64,000 nucleotides of DNA from Chryseobacterium defluvii (lineage in GTDB: Bacteria > Bacteroidota > Bacteroidia > Flavobacteriales > Weeksellaceae): the NCBI RefSeq assembly GCF_003634775.1, contig NZ_RBXB01000002.1, forward strand, positions 496,001 to 560,000, given 5' to 3'. A model generated the notes under the pieces. The model saw nothing but the letters and a program-made list of their open reading frames with translations. It was not told the DNA's origin and made no database searches. Positions within the stretch are counted from its first letter, which is position 1, and every line of letters starts with the position of its first letter. Position numbers and translations under genes: made by a program. Shown here piece by piece: positions 1-8,164 of the stretch.

Positions 1-1619
1 TAGTTGGAAAAGTTGTAAGATTAACTGACAAAGAAGCGATCGTAGACATCAACTTCAAATCAGAAGGTGTTATTTCTCTTAACGAATTCCGTTACAACCA
101 AGGGTTAAAAGTAGGTGATGAAGTAGAAGTAATGGTTGACAGAAGAGAAGACAAAACTGGTCAGTTACAATTATCTCACAAAAAAGCAAGAACTCTAAAA
201 GCTTGGGATAAAGTAAATGAACTTCACGAAACAGGTGAAATTGTAAACGGTTTTGTGAAATCAAGAACTAAAGGAGGTATGATCGTTGACGTACACGGAA
301 TCGAAGCATTCTTACCTGGTTCTCAAATTGACGTTAAGCCAATTAAAGACTACGATCAGTTTGTAGGTAAAACTATGGAGTTCAAAGTTGTGAAAATCAA
401 CCCTGAGTTCAAAAACGTAGTAGTATCTCACAAAGCGTTGATCGAAGCAGATATCGAAGGTCAGAAAAAAGAAATCATCTCTCAATTAGAGAAAGGACAA
501 GTTCTTGAAGGTACTGTTAAGAATATTACTTCTTACGGTGTGTTCATCGACTTAGGTGGTGTAGACGGATTAATCCACATTACAGATCTTTCTTGGTCTA
601 GAGTAAACCACCCATCTGAAATCCTTGAGGACGGACAAACTGTAAAAGTTGTAATCCTTGATTTCGATGATGAGAAAACAAGAATCCAATTGGGTATGAA
701 GCAATTAGAGCCACACCCATGGGATGCTCTTTCTGCTGACTTAAAAGTAGGAGACAAAGTAAAAGGAAAAGTAGTAGTTCTTGCTGACTATGGTGCATTC
801 GTAGAAATCGCTCCAGGTGTTGAAGGATTAATCCACGTTTCTGAAATGTCTTGGTCTACTCACTTAAGATCTGCCGGTGATTTTGTAAAAGTAGGTGATG
901 AAGTAGAAGCTGAAGTATTAACTTTAGATAGAGACGAAAGAAAAATTTCTCTTGGTATCAAGCAGTTATCTAAAGATCCATGGGAAAATATCGAAGCTAA
1001 GTATCCGGTAGGATCTAAGCATGTAGGAACGGTAAGAAACTTCACTAATTTTGGTGTATTCGTAGAATTAGAAGAAGGTATCGACGGATTAATCTACATC
1101 TCTGATCTTTCTTGGACTAAGAAAATCAAGCATCCGTCTGAATTCTGTGCAGTAGGTGATAAATTAGACGTTATCGTACTAGAATTGGATATCCAGGCTA
1201 GAAGATTATCTCTAGGTCACAAGCAATTGACTGAAAACCCATGGGATACATTCGAAACTAAATATGCTGAAGGAACTATCCACGCTGGTAAAGCGGTAGA
1301 AGTTCACGATAAAGGAGCTTCTGTACAATTCGAAGATGCTGAGGTTGAAGCTTTCTGCCCTTCAAGATTATTAGAGAAAGAAGATGGATCTAAAATCAAG
1401 AAAGGAGAAGAGGCTGATTTCAAAGTAATCGAATTCAATAAAGAGTTCAAGAGAGTAGTAGTTTCTCACACAGGTATCTTCAGAGATGAAGAGAAGAAAA
1501 ATGCTAAAGAAGCTTCTTCCAGAAACGTATCTTCTTCTTCAAATAATGAAGAAAGATCAACTCTTGGAGATATCGATGCATTAGCAGAATTGAAAAGAAA
1601 AATGGAAGAAGGTAAATAA
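1..1619 (+). CDS. rpsA: 30S ribosomal protein S1, 5' end outside the window
   Basis: This is the 3' part of the gene for the mRNA-binding protein of the small ribosomal subunit, which helps recruit mRNA. The reading frame is open from the first base, so the ATG at 132 is internal and not the start. Six S1 (OB-fold) repeats can be read in the visible 538 codons, the first one incomplete. They show the recurring pattern G-x-V-x-G-x-V with YGVF/YGAF and DGLIH-type cores, for example around 540-590, 790-845 and 1050-1105. The C-terminal tail is Ser/Asn/Glu/Lys-rich. A strong hairpin terminator follows directly. S1 matters here because Bacteroidota mRNAs mostly lack Shine-Dalgarno sites, as do most genes in this window. 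The identification is secure. Confidence 0.97.
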   Translation, partial: VGKVVRLTDKEAIVDINFKSEGVISLNEFRYNQGLKVGDEVEVMVDRREDKTGQLQLSHKKARTLKAWDKVNELHETGEIVNGFVKSRTKGGMIVDVHGIEAFLPGSQIDVKPIKDYDQFVGKTMEFKVVKINPEFKNVVVSHKALIEADIEGQKKEIISQLEKGQVLEGTVKNITSYGVFIDLGGVDGLIHITDLSWSRVNHPSEILEDGQTVKVVILDFDDEKTRIQLGMKQLEPHPWDALSADLKVGDKVKGKVVVLADYGAFVEIAPGVEGLIHVSEMSWSTHLRSAGDFVKVGDEVEAEVLTLDRDERKISLGIKQLSKDPWENIEAKYPVGSKHVGTVRNFTNFGVFVELEEGIDGLIYISDLSWTKKIKHPSEFCAVGDKLDVIVLELDIQARRLSLGHKQLTENPWDTFETKYAEGTIHAGKAVEVHDKGASVQFEDAEVEAFCPSRLLEKEDGSKIKKGEEADFKVIEFNKEFKRVVVSHTGIFRDEEKKNAKEASSRNVSSSSNNEERSTLGDIDALAELKRKMEEGK

Positions 1620-1643
1620 TCTTCAACTATTATGATACATGAA

Positions 1644-1668
1644 GCCACTCTTTGGAGTGGCTTTTTAT
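1644..1668 (+). terminator. rpsA intrinsic terminator
   Basis: A 7-bp perfect stem (GCCACTC / GAGTGGC) with a TTTG loop is followed by a T-rich run, 25 bases after the rpsA stop codon. Confidence 0.85.
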
Positions 1669-1677
1669 TGAAATCAT

Positions 1678-1709
1678 AAATCGGCTCAGGCAAAGCCTGA
1701 GCCGATTTT
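1678..1709. terminator. second perfect hairpin after rpsA
   Basis: A 14-bp perfect inverted repeat (arms 1678-1691 and 1696-1709, containing TCGGCTCAGGC) has a very short loop and A/T-rich flanks on both sides. It could act as a back-up terminator or be a small palindromic repeat. Confidence 0.6.
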
Positions 1710-1757
1710 ATTTATCTATTATATTGATGGCAGTTACTATATTTTAGCCAGTTATCG

Positions 1758-1765
1758 TACCTTTG
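1758..1765 (+). promoter_or_regulatory. -7 promoter element of the DMT transporter gene
   Basis: TACCTTTG matches the Bacteroidota consensus TAnnTTTG and lies 18 bases before the ATG at 1784. It sits inside an inverted repeat (TTTAGCCAG 1743-1751 / CTGGCTGAA 1766-1774), which could be an operator. No good -33 element was seen. Confidence 0.5.
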
Positions 1766-1783
1766 CTGGCTGAAAAATAGATT

Positions 1784-2767
1784 ATGAAGAAGAAAAATAT
1801 ACTAAAAGGAGTTGTGTTTGTTGGAATAGGGGCAAGTATATATGGTATGCTGGCAACATTCGTGAAAATGGCCTATCAGGAGGGATATACCACTTCAGAG
1901 GTTACAACATCGCAGTTTGTGTTAGGATTGGTAGGCCTGTTGCTGCTTAATTTTATTCAAACGATAACCTCTAAGCAAAGATTAACATCACCAAACCCCA
2001 AAGAATTCAGAACATTGATGCTGGCGGGAACATCTATGGGATGTACGAGCTTATTTTATTACATTGCCGTTCAGTACATTAATGTTTCTATTGCCATTGT
2101 CCTGCTGATGCAGTCTGTTTGGTTCAGCGTAGTGGTAGAAAGCTTTTTAGCTAAAAAAATGCCCAATGCCAGAAAGATTTTCGCGACTGTTGTTGTTTTG
2201 TTGGGCACTGTCTTAGCCACTAATCTTATTAATGTTGAAATAGAATTAGACTGGAGGGGAATCTTCTGGGGACTAATGGCGGCTGTATCTTATACGCTGA
2301 CGATGTTTACATCAAATACTCTTGCAACACATTTACCGGTCTTCAGGAAAAGTATTGTCATGCTTTCCGGAGGAGCTGTTGTGGTATTTGCATTTTTATT
2401 CTTTGCCCAGATCGGGCCACTTTATTTTGACAGTTTAAAATCTATATACTTAAACTTTACGGAGAATACGGAACATATTCATTCCTTTAATTACTCTATA
2501 CTTTGGAAATATGGTTTGGTTCTGGCTTTATTTGGAACTATTATTCCACCGATTCTTTTCAACATAGGATTTCCAAATGCGGGATTAGGTTTAGGAAGCA
2601 TAGTTTCTTCACTTGAGTTGCCGGTTTCCGTAACGATGGCTTTTGTACTGCTGGGGGAGAAAGTTCTTTTGATCCAATGGGTAGGAATTGTACTTATTCT
2701 TTTTGCTATCGTTCTCATGAATCTGCCGAGTAAAAAAAAGGAATATGAGGTGGTAGAATTTTCTTAA
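1784..2767 (+). CDS. DMT-superfamily (EamA) transporter
   Basis: A 327-residue inner-membrane protein with about ten hydrophobic segments, arranged as two EamA repeats (roughly residues 8-145 and 160-315). The second repeat contains the typical PPILFNIGFPNAGLG region and a final LVLLGE-like helix pair. The family exports amino acids, metabolites or other small molecules; the substrate cannot be read from the sequence. The start at 1784 gives a short basic N-terminus (MKKKN) before the first helix. The gene is probably monocistronic, with a -7 element in front and a terminator at 2800-2828. The length is normal for the family. Confidence 0.88.
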   Translation: MKKKNILKGVVFVGIGASIYGMLATFVKMAYQEGYTTSEVTTSQFVLGLVGLLLLNFIQTITSKQRLTSPNPKEFRTLMLAGTSMGCTSLFYYIAVQYINVSIAIVLLMQSVWFSVVVESFLAKKMPNARKIFATVVVLLGTVLATNLINVEIELDWRGIFWGLMAAVSYTLTMFTSNTLATHLPVFRKSIVMLSGGAVVVFAFLFFAQIGPLYFDSLKSIYLNFTENTEHIHSFNYSILWKYGLVLALFGTIIPPILFNIGFPNAGLGLGSIVSSLELPVSVTMAFVLLGEKVLLIQWVGIVLILFAIVLMNLPSKKKEYEVVEFS

Positions 2768-2799
2768 AGAAATTATAATTAAATTAAATACAATAATGA

Positions 2800-2828
2800 A
2801 AACTACTTCTTTTGAAGTGGTTTTTTTA
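2800..2828 (+). terminator. terminator of the DMT transporter gene
   Basis: The stem ACTACTTC / GAAGTGGT (one G-U pair) with a TTTT loop is followed by a run of seven T. Confidence 0.75.
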
Positions 2829-2850
2829 TTTTTATATATAAATAAGTTTT

Positions 2851-3846
2851 ATGAGATATTTTAAAAATATAGGGCTAGTAATACTATTATTAATTATGCC
2901 GGTTGAGGTATTTTCCCAGCTTAGACCTCTTGATGATATGCTTACCGACTATCAATATCCTTATGAAGTGCACTTCATACATCTGAAAACCCAGAATAAT
3001 GACCTGAAAATGGCTTATATGGATGTAAAACCTAAAATACCCAATGGGAAAACAATAATGCTTCTTCATGGAAAAAACTTTAATGGGGCTTATTGGGAAC
3101 AAACAGCAAAAGATTTATCTGCAAAAGGATTTAGAGTGATTATCCCTGATCAGATCGGTTTTGGAAAATCCTCCAAGCCTCAACATTATCAGTTCTCATT
3201 TGCTCAGTTGGCCGCTAATACCAAAGCTATTCTGGATGAGGTTGCTGTTAATAAAACAATTGTTTTAGGACATTCAATGGGCGGGATGCTGGCTACACGC
3301 TTTACTTTGATGTACCCGGAGACTGTTGAAAAACTGATTCTGGAAAATCCTATCGGGCTGGAAGATTATAAAGCATTAGCAAAATATCAGACCATTGATG
3401 ATGCTTATAAATCCGAACTGAAAAACACATACGAATCTTATAAAAATTATCAGTTGAAATTTTATTATGACAATCAGTGGAAACCGGAATATGACAAGTG
3501 GCTGAATCTTTTGGCAGGGTGGACCATAAGCAAGGATTACCCGCAAGTGGCCTGGAATGCAGCTTTAACCAGTGATATCATTTTCAATCAGCCGGTTGTA
3601 TATGAATTTAAAAATATTAAAACACCAACTCTGTTGATTATCGGGACCAGAGACAGAACAGCAATAGGAAAAGACAGGGCGCCTAAAGAAGTTCAGCCTT
3701 TGATGGGGCAATATCAGGAATTAGGTAAGAAAACGCAAAGGGAAATTGCAGGTTCGAAACTGGTGGAGCTTGAAAATGTAGGTCATCTTCCGCATATCGA
3801 AGTATATCCGAAATTTTTTGATGCCTTATATGACTTTATAAAATAA
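2851..3846 (+). CDS. secreted alpha/beta-hydrolase
   Basis: A 331-residue protein with an N-terminal signal peptide (about residues 1-22, ending VFSQ). The alpha/beta-hydrolase fold is shown by the oxyanion-region motif LLHGKN (about residue 71), the nucleophile elbow GHSMGG with Ser at about 142, an acidic residue in GTRDRT (about 269) and the catalytic His in NVGHLPH (about 313). The substrate is unknown. Similar proteins are annotated as haloalkane-dehalogenase-like or epoxide-hydrolase-like, but nothing here decides between them. Export to the periplasm is inferred from the signal peptide. The gene converges with rplS and shares its terminator. Confidence 0.85.
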   Translation: MRYFKNIGLVILLLIMPVEVFSQLRPLDDMLTDYQYPYEVHFIHLKTQNNDLKMAYMDVKPKIPNGKTIMLLHGKNFNGAYWEQTAKDLSAKGFRVIIPDQIGFGKSSKPQHYQFSFAQLAANTKAILDEVAVNKTIVLGHSMGGMLATRFTLMYPETVEKLILENPIGLEDYKALAKYQTIDDAYKSELKNTYESYKNYQLKFYYDNQWKPEYDKWLNLLAGWTISKDYPQVAWNAALTSDIIFNQPVVYEFKNIKTPTLLIIGTRDRTAIGKDRAPKEVQPLMGQYQELGKKTQREIAGSKLVELENVGHLPHIEVYPKFFDALYDFIK

Positions 3847-3852
3847 AAGAAT

Positions 3853-3889
3853 AAAAAGAGGCTGTTCAAAATGAACAGCCTCTTTTTAT
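3853..3889. terminator. bidirectional terminator between the hydrolase gene and rplS
   Basis: A 15-bp perfect stem (AAAAAGAGGCTGTTC with its complement) and a short loop, with A-run and T-run on the two sides, lies between two convergent genes. Confidence 0.9.
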
Positions 3890-3909
3890 ATGTATTGTTG
3901 TCTGAATTT

Positions 3910-4263
3910 CTATTTCTTGAAAGCAGCATCCTTGATTCTAGCTTTTTTACCTCTAAGGTCTCTGAAGTAATAAATTCTAGATCTTCTAACTTTACCTCTT
4001 CTGTCAACTTCAATTTTTTGAAGAGCAGGCATGTTGATTGGGAATACTCTTTCTACACCTACATCACCACTCATTTTTCTGATCGTGAAAGTTTTTGTAG
4101 AACCGGTACCTCTCAATTGGATAACTGTTCCTTTGAAGAACTGAGTCCTTGTCTTTTGTCCTTCTTTAATTTCGTAATACACAGTAATGGTATCACCCGC
4201 TTTGAATTCAGGAAATTCTTTTTTTGCGATGTACTTGTCTTGTACGTACTTTAATAAATCCAT
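3910..4263 (-). CDS. rplS: 50S ribosomal protein L19
   Basis: A 117-residue protein with the canonical L19 sequence: the FKAGDTITVYY segment near the N-terminus, KTRTQFFKGTVIQ, the conserved FTIRKMS around residue 60, and the RRSRIYYFRDLRGK-type basic C-terminus. It lies at the 30S-50S interface of the ribosome. The length is normal. The gene stands alone rather than in the rpsP-rimM-trmD-rplS operon of many other phyla. It has its own promoter, with a complete -33/-7 pair about 70 bases upstream, and shares a terminator with the convergent hydrolase gene. Confidence 0.98.
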   Translation of the reverse strand: MDLLKYVQDKYIAKKEFPEFKAGDTITVYYEIKEGQKTRTQFFKGTVIQLRGTGSTKTFTIRKMSGDVGVERVFPINMPALQKIEVDRRGKVRRSRIYYFRDLRGKKARIKDAAFKK

Positions 4264-4332
4264 TATTAATAAAATAAAATGTTAAAGCTAAGCAACTTAC
4301 ACGGTTATCGTCAGAGGTTGAATAACAGGTTG

Positions 4333-4365
4333 CAAATATACAAATTAGTTTTTGAATATGCCAAA
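4333..4365 (-). promoter_or_regulatory. rplS promoter (-33 TTTG, -7 TATATTTG)
   Basis: On the minus strand TTTG (4362-4365) is followed 21 bases later by TATATTTG (4333-4340). This is close to the Bacteroidota consensus TTTG-N19-21-TAnnTTTG. It would give a 5' UTR of roughly 60-65 bases. Confidence 0.65.
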
Positions 4366-4464
4366 TATTTACTGTGTAAAAAACTATAATTTTTTAAGCA
4401 ATGTAAGGGTTAAAAATTAACACTTCCTTTAAGTTCATATCAAATAGGGTTTATATGAGAGTTC

Positions 4465-4472
4465 TACTTTTG
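4465..4472 (+). promoter_or_regulatory. -7 element of the secreted phosphoesterase gene
   Basis: TACTTTTG matches TAnnTTTG, 65 bases before the ATG at 4538. Confidence 0.4.
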
Positions 4473-4537
4473 CCCGATATAAAATTACTTTATTCTCAAA
4501 TTATTACATACATATAACATCCCTTAAATTATTAATT

Positions 4538-7285
4538 ATGAGACTTACCTTATTCTTTTTTTGTTTTGTCGTCCAGATGACTTTCGGACAGACTCTATTT
4601 CCTTATTTACAAAACCCGACTCCCAATTCTATGATTGTGAACTGGAAAACAGCGTCCAACAATGAAACCACGGTAATGTATGGAAATTCCCCAACCAACT
4701 TGAACGTTACGGTTACCGGAACCACCAATATATTTTCAGATACGGGATATAATAATAACTATTATTACCATACGGCTAAAATCACCAATCTACAACCGAA
4801 TACAAAATATTATTACAAAATAAAAACGGGAGCCAGCGAATCCGAAGTGTATAATTTCAGAACCCTTCCTTTGGCTGGGCAGCCTGCCACAGCAGATGGT
4901 AAAATACGTTTCCTGATCATGGGAGATAATCAGATTAAGGCAGAACCGAGATATGATACGCTAACATTAAATGCTTTCAAGAAATTAAAACAAAAATTCG
5001 GAGCCAATTCAGATCCTTCAGATAATGTAGCGCTTACTTTTATGGTAGGAGATCAGGTAGATGTAGGAACTCTGGATCATTATGAAAATGTTCACTTTAA
5101 GAAGAATACCAAGCTATCTCCTTATTTACCTATCCAGACGACCGTAGGTAATCATGAAACCTATGGAAGTTTAGGGATGAATTCCTATTACGCCCACTTT
5201 TATATTGATGAGATTACTTATAAAGGCATATCGTCAGGCAATGAAAACTATTATGCTCAACAAGCCGGAAATGTACTATTTGTCAGCTTGAGTTCTGAAC
5301 ACACTGGTTCAGCACAACAAACTTGGTTGCAACAAGTTTTGAATGAAGCTAATAATGATATTACCGTAGACTGGATTATTTCCTTAAGCCACAGACCTTA
5401 TCAGGCGGAGCAGTATGTTGGAGATATTTCACCTTGGGTAAGGAATAATGCAGTGCCTCTTTTAGTAACTTCCAATAAATATCTGATGCACGTTGGAGCG
5501 CATCACCATTTATACCATAGGGGACAATTGAAAAACACCCCAAATTATCAGATCATTTCAGGAGGTACAGCCTGGGACCAGTATTGGGGAATGTCCAATG
5601 AACAGGATTTCGATGATGTTCAGAAAACATTGACAGACTGGACCTATCAGATCGTGGAAGTAGACGTTACCAATGGAAAAGTAGACGTAGAATGTTATTC
5701 CATCGGAGGAATCTATACCAAAAAATATAATGAAAAGATCGATACTTTCCACCGGTATAAAAATCAGCCAAAGCCTGCAAAACCATCTATTACTAATACT
5801 TTTACAGGACCAATAACTTTACCGTTAACATTGGATGGAAGCGCATTTTACTCTTCCAACGGAGAACTTTTGAATACTACCCAGTTCCTCATCAGTAAAG
5901 CTCCTGATTTTTCAGTTATCGATAAAGAATTTTATCGTGATTATGAAAACTGGTTCGGAAAAGACGGAAATGGAAATCCGGATCTGACAAAAAACCTGAA
6001 TGCAGGAGTAGATATTACCAAAGCTAATTTCGCTGCCAATTCCATTTCAAATGGAACCTATTATGCAAAAGTCCGTTACAGAGACAGAAACCTGGAGTGG
6101 AGCGACTGGAGCGATGTGAAGCAATTTGAAGTGACAGGAAGCGTAGTTTCCAATCCGACTTTCACATTAAATAAAACAGAATACCTGCAAAACGAACCTA
6201 TTACAGCCACTTTCACAGGAGGACCCGGAAATCAGCAGGATTGGGTGGGGATCTATAAAAAAGGCCAGAATCCGGCAACAGTAACCTCTCAGGTATACGC
6301 TTACACTAATGGACAAACTGCAGGAACCGTCAATTTCAATACCGGCTTAGCTAATAAAGGACAATATTTTGCAGGTTTCTTCGCCAATAATGGATATACA
6401 GAAATTACTCCACGAAAAAACTTCTATGTAGGTCCTAAAGTTCAATTACAGGCAACTTCGGATGTCTATCCGGTGGGGGGAACTGTGATTATCAACTATA
6501 GCAATGGTCCGAACCTGGTAAAAGACTGGATCGGAATCTATAAAATGGGGCAGGTTCCGGGAACCAATACGTCTATAAAATGGAGCTACGTGAATGCCGC
6601 TTCAGGAACCCTTAATTTTACAGGACTTCCAAAAGGATATTATTATGCACAATATTACCTTGAAGATGGTTACACGCCGATCGGTGATAAAATATTCTTT
6701 AAAGTAGGAGATATTGTTACGGAATTATGGATCAATAAGCCCGTATATACATTAGGAGAAAGCATTACTGCTTCATGGACAGATTCTCCGGGAATTATCA
6801 AAGACTGGTTGGGAATTTATCCTCAAAGCATTCAAACTCCGGATGATAACTTTACTTCTTATACTTATTTCGACGGAATAACACAGGGTACCAAAACCAT
6901 TACAGGAAATGTAAACGGAGTACCAACCACACCGGGCAACTACTATATGGTTATGTTTACTAATGATTCCTATACGGAAGTATCCAACAGGGTACAGTTC
7001 CAGGTAACTTCACCCACATTGGGAACAGACGAGGTAAAAAATAGCACGGAGAAAAATGTCATTCTATATCCGAACCCTTCAAAACCGGGAGAACCTACCT
7101 TCATTAAAAGTGATTATCCGATTGAAAAGATCGAGCTGGTTTCTGCTTCCGGAGAACTATTATATGAATCTAAAAATATTCATAACCAGCGTTTTTCCTT
7201 AGTGAATGAAAATCTGCCGAAAGGAGTGTATTTCGTAAAGGTACATACCAGAAAGCTGTTTACTTTAAAACTTATTATTCAATAA
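4538..7285 (+). CDS. T9SS-secreted purple-acid-phosphatase-like metallophosphoesterase
   Basis: A 915-residue protein with a signal peptide (about 1-18, ending TFGQ). A fibronectin-like purple acid phosphatase N-domain spans about 22-110. A calcineurin-type metallophosphoesterase core follows, with metal-ligand motifs GDNQ (129-132), VGDQVD (about 170), GNHE (about 205), LSHRP (about 285) and GAHHH (about 322). Repeated Ig-like modules with recurrent DWVGIY / DWIGIY / DWLGIY lie at about 540-810. The C-terminal domain (about 840-915; YPNPS, then GVYFVKV and a basic end) is a type A T9SS sorting domain, so the protein is predicted to be exported to the surface or medium. It probably cleaves phosphate esters; the substrate is unknown. 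It is long for the family because of the three repeated modules. Confidence 0.87.
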   Translation: MRLTLFFFCFVVQMTFGQTLFPYLQNPTPNSMIVNWKTASNNETTVMYGNSPTNLNVTVTGTTNIFSDTGYNNNYYYHTAKITNLQPNTKYYYKIKTGASESEVYNFRTLPLAGQPATADGKIRFLIMGDNQIKAEPRYDTLTLNAFKKLKQKFGANSDPSDNVALTFMVGDQVDVGTLDHYENVHFKKNTKLSPYLPIQTTVGNHETYGSLGMNSYYAHFYIDEITYKGISSGNENYYAQQAGNVLFVSLSSEHTGSAQQTWLQQVLNEANNDITVDWIISLSHRPYQAEQYVGDISPWVRNNAVPLLVTSNKYLMHVGAHHHLYHRGQLKNTPNYQIISGGTAWDQYWGMSNEQDFDDVQKTLTDWTYQIVEVDVTNGKVDVECYSIGGIYTKKYNEKIDTFHRYKNQPKPAKPSITNTFTGPITLPLTLDGSAFYSSNGELLNTTQFLISKAPDFSVIDKEFYRDYENWFGKDGNGNPDLTKNLNAGVDITKANFAANSISNGTYYAKVRYRDRNLEWSDWSDVKQFEVTGSVVSNPTFTLNKTEYLQNEPITATFTGGPGNQQDWVGIYKKGQNPATVTSQVYAYTNGQTAGTVNFNTGLANKGQYFAGFFANNGYTEITPRKNFYVGPKVQLQATSDVYPVGGTVIINYSNGPNLVKDWIGIYKMGQVPGTNTSIKWSYVNAASGTLNFTGLPKGYYYAQYYLEDGYTPIGDKIFFKVGDIVTELWINKPVYTLGESITASWTDSPGIIKDWLGIYPQSIQTPDDNFTSYTYFDGITQGTKTITGNVNGVPTTPGNYYMVMFTNDSYTEVSNRVQFQVTSPTLGTDEVKNSTEKNVILYPNPSKPGEPTFIKSDYPIEKIELVSASGELLYESKNIHNQRFSLVNENLPKGVYFVKVHTRKLFTLKLIIQ

Positions 7286-7306
7286 TATTCAGGAAGTAAT
7301 AATGAA

Positions 7307-7333
7307 GTGCGGGAAAATTTTCCCGCATTTTTT
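7307..7333 (+). terminator. terminator of the phosphoesterase gene
   Basis: The palindrome TGCGGGAAAATTTTCCCGCA is followed by a T-run. Confidence 0.85.
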
Positions 7334-7398
7334 GTAAGCGAAATTCAAACCTATTACTAAAAATGATTAAATTTAGCGGACAGAAAATCTAATATTTC

Positions 7399-8100
7399 AT
7401 GATAGATAAAAGAGTAAAAAATGCAAAGGAAGCCATCGAAGGAATCAAAGATGGAATGACACTGATGTTGGGCGGATTCGGTCTTTGCGGTATTCCTGAA
7501 AACTCTATTAATGCTTTGGTAGAGAGTGATGTAAAAGATCTTACTTGTATTTCAAACAACGCAGGTGTGGATGATTTCGGATTGGGATTGTTACTTCACA
7601 AAAGACAAATCAAAAAAATGATCTCCTCTTATGTAGGCGAAAATGCTGAATTCGAAAGACAAATGCTTTCCGGAGAATTGGATGTGGAGCTCACTCCACA
7701 GGGGACTCTTGCAGAAAAATGCAGAGCTGCGCAGGCTGGAATTCCTGCATTTTATACCCCGGCAGGTTTTGGAACCGAAGTGGCGGAAGGAAAAGAAGTA
7801 AAAGATTTTGACGGAAAACCACATATTTTGGAACATGCCTACAAAGCAGATTTTTCTATTGTAAAAGCCTGGAAAGGGGATCATGCCGGAAACCTTATTT
7901 TCAAAGGGTCAGCAAGAAATTTCAATTTTCCAATGGCGGGAGCTGGCAAAATAACGATTGCCGAAGTGGAAGAATTGGTGGAACCGGGGCAACTGGATCC
8001 CAACGAGGTACATATCCCGGGAATTATGGTTCAGAGAATTTTCCAGGGAGAAAAGTTCGAGAAAAGAATTGAACAGAGAACGGTAAGGAAAAAAGATTAA
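7399..8100 (+). CDS. scoA: 3-oxoacid CoA-transferase subunit A
   Basis: A 233-residue alpha subunit of succinyl-CoA:3-ketoacid (or acetate:acetoacetate) CoA-transferase, which moves CoA between acyl donors and acetoacetate in ketone-body and short-chain acid metabolism. The N-terminal [15 protein letters not shown] (about 22-36) and the [12 protein letters not shown] region (about 51-62) are hallmarks of family I CoA-transferases. The length is normal for a separate A subunit. The usual partner B is not adjacent: an ABC exporter gene on the opposite strand separates it from subunit B at 10085-10738. A terminator follows, so A and B are probably transcribed separately. The preferred acyl donor cannot be told. 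Confidence 0.93.
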   Translation: MIDKRVKNAKEAIEGIKDGMTLMLGGFGLCGIPENSINALVESDVKDLTCISNNAGVDDFGLGLLLHKRQIKKMISSYVGENAEFERQMLSGELDVELTPQGTLAEKCRAAQAGIPAFYTPAGFGTEVAEGKEVKDFDGKPHILEHAYKADFSIVKAWKGDHAGNLIFKGSARNFNFPMAGAGKITIAEVEELVEPGQLDPNEVHIPGIMVQRIFQGEKFEKRIEQRTVRKKD

Positions 8101-8124
8101 TTTTTTCAGTTACATTTATCCTAT

Positions 8125-8160
8125 AAAAAACTACCCCGGATTACTTCGGGGTAATTTTTT
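8125..8160. terminator. bidirectional terminator between scoA and the ABC exporter gene
   Basis: The stem TACCCCG / CGGGGTA has an A-run to the left and a T-run to the right, between convergent genes. Confidence 0.88.
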
Positions 8161-8164
8161 TGAA

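Noticed and set aside
3871..4254. 127-residue plus-strand ORF opposite rplS
   Set aside because: It starts in the terminator hairpin and is antisense to a ribosomal protein gene.
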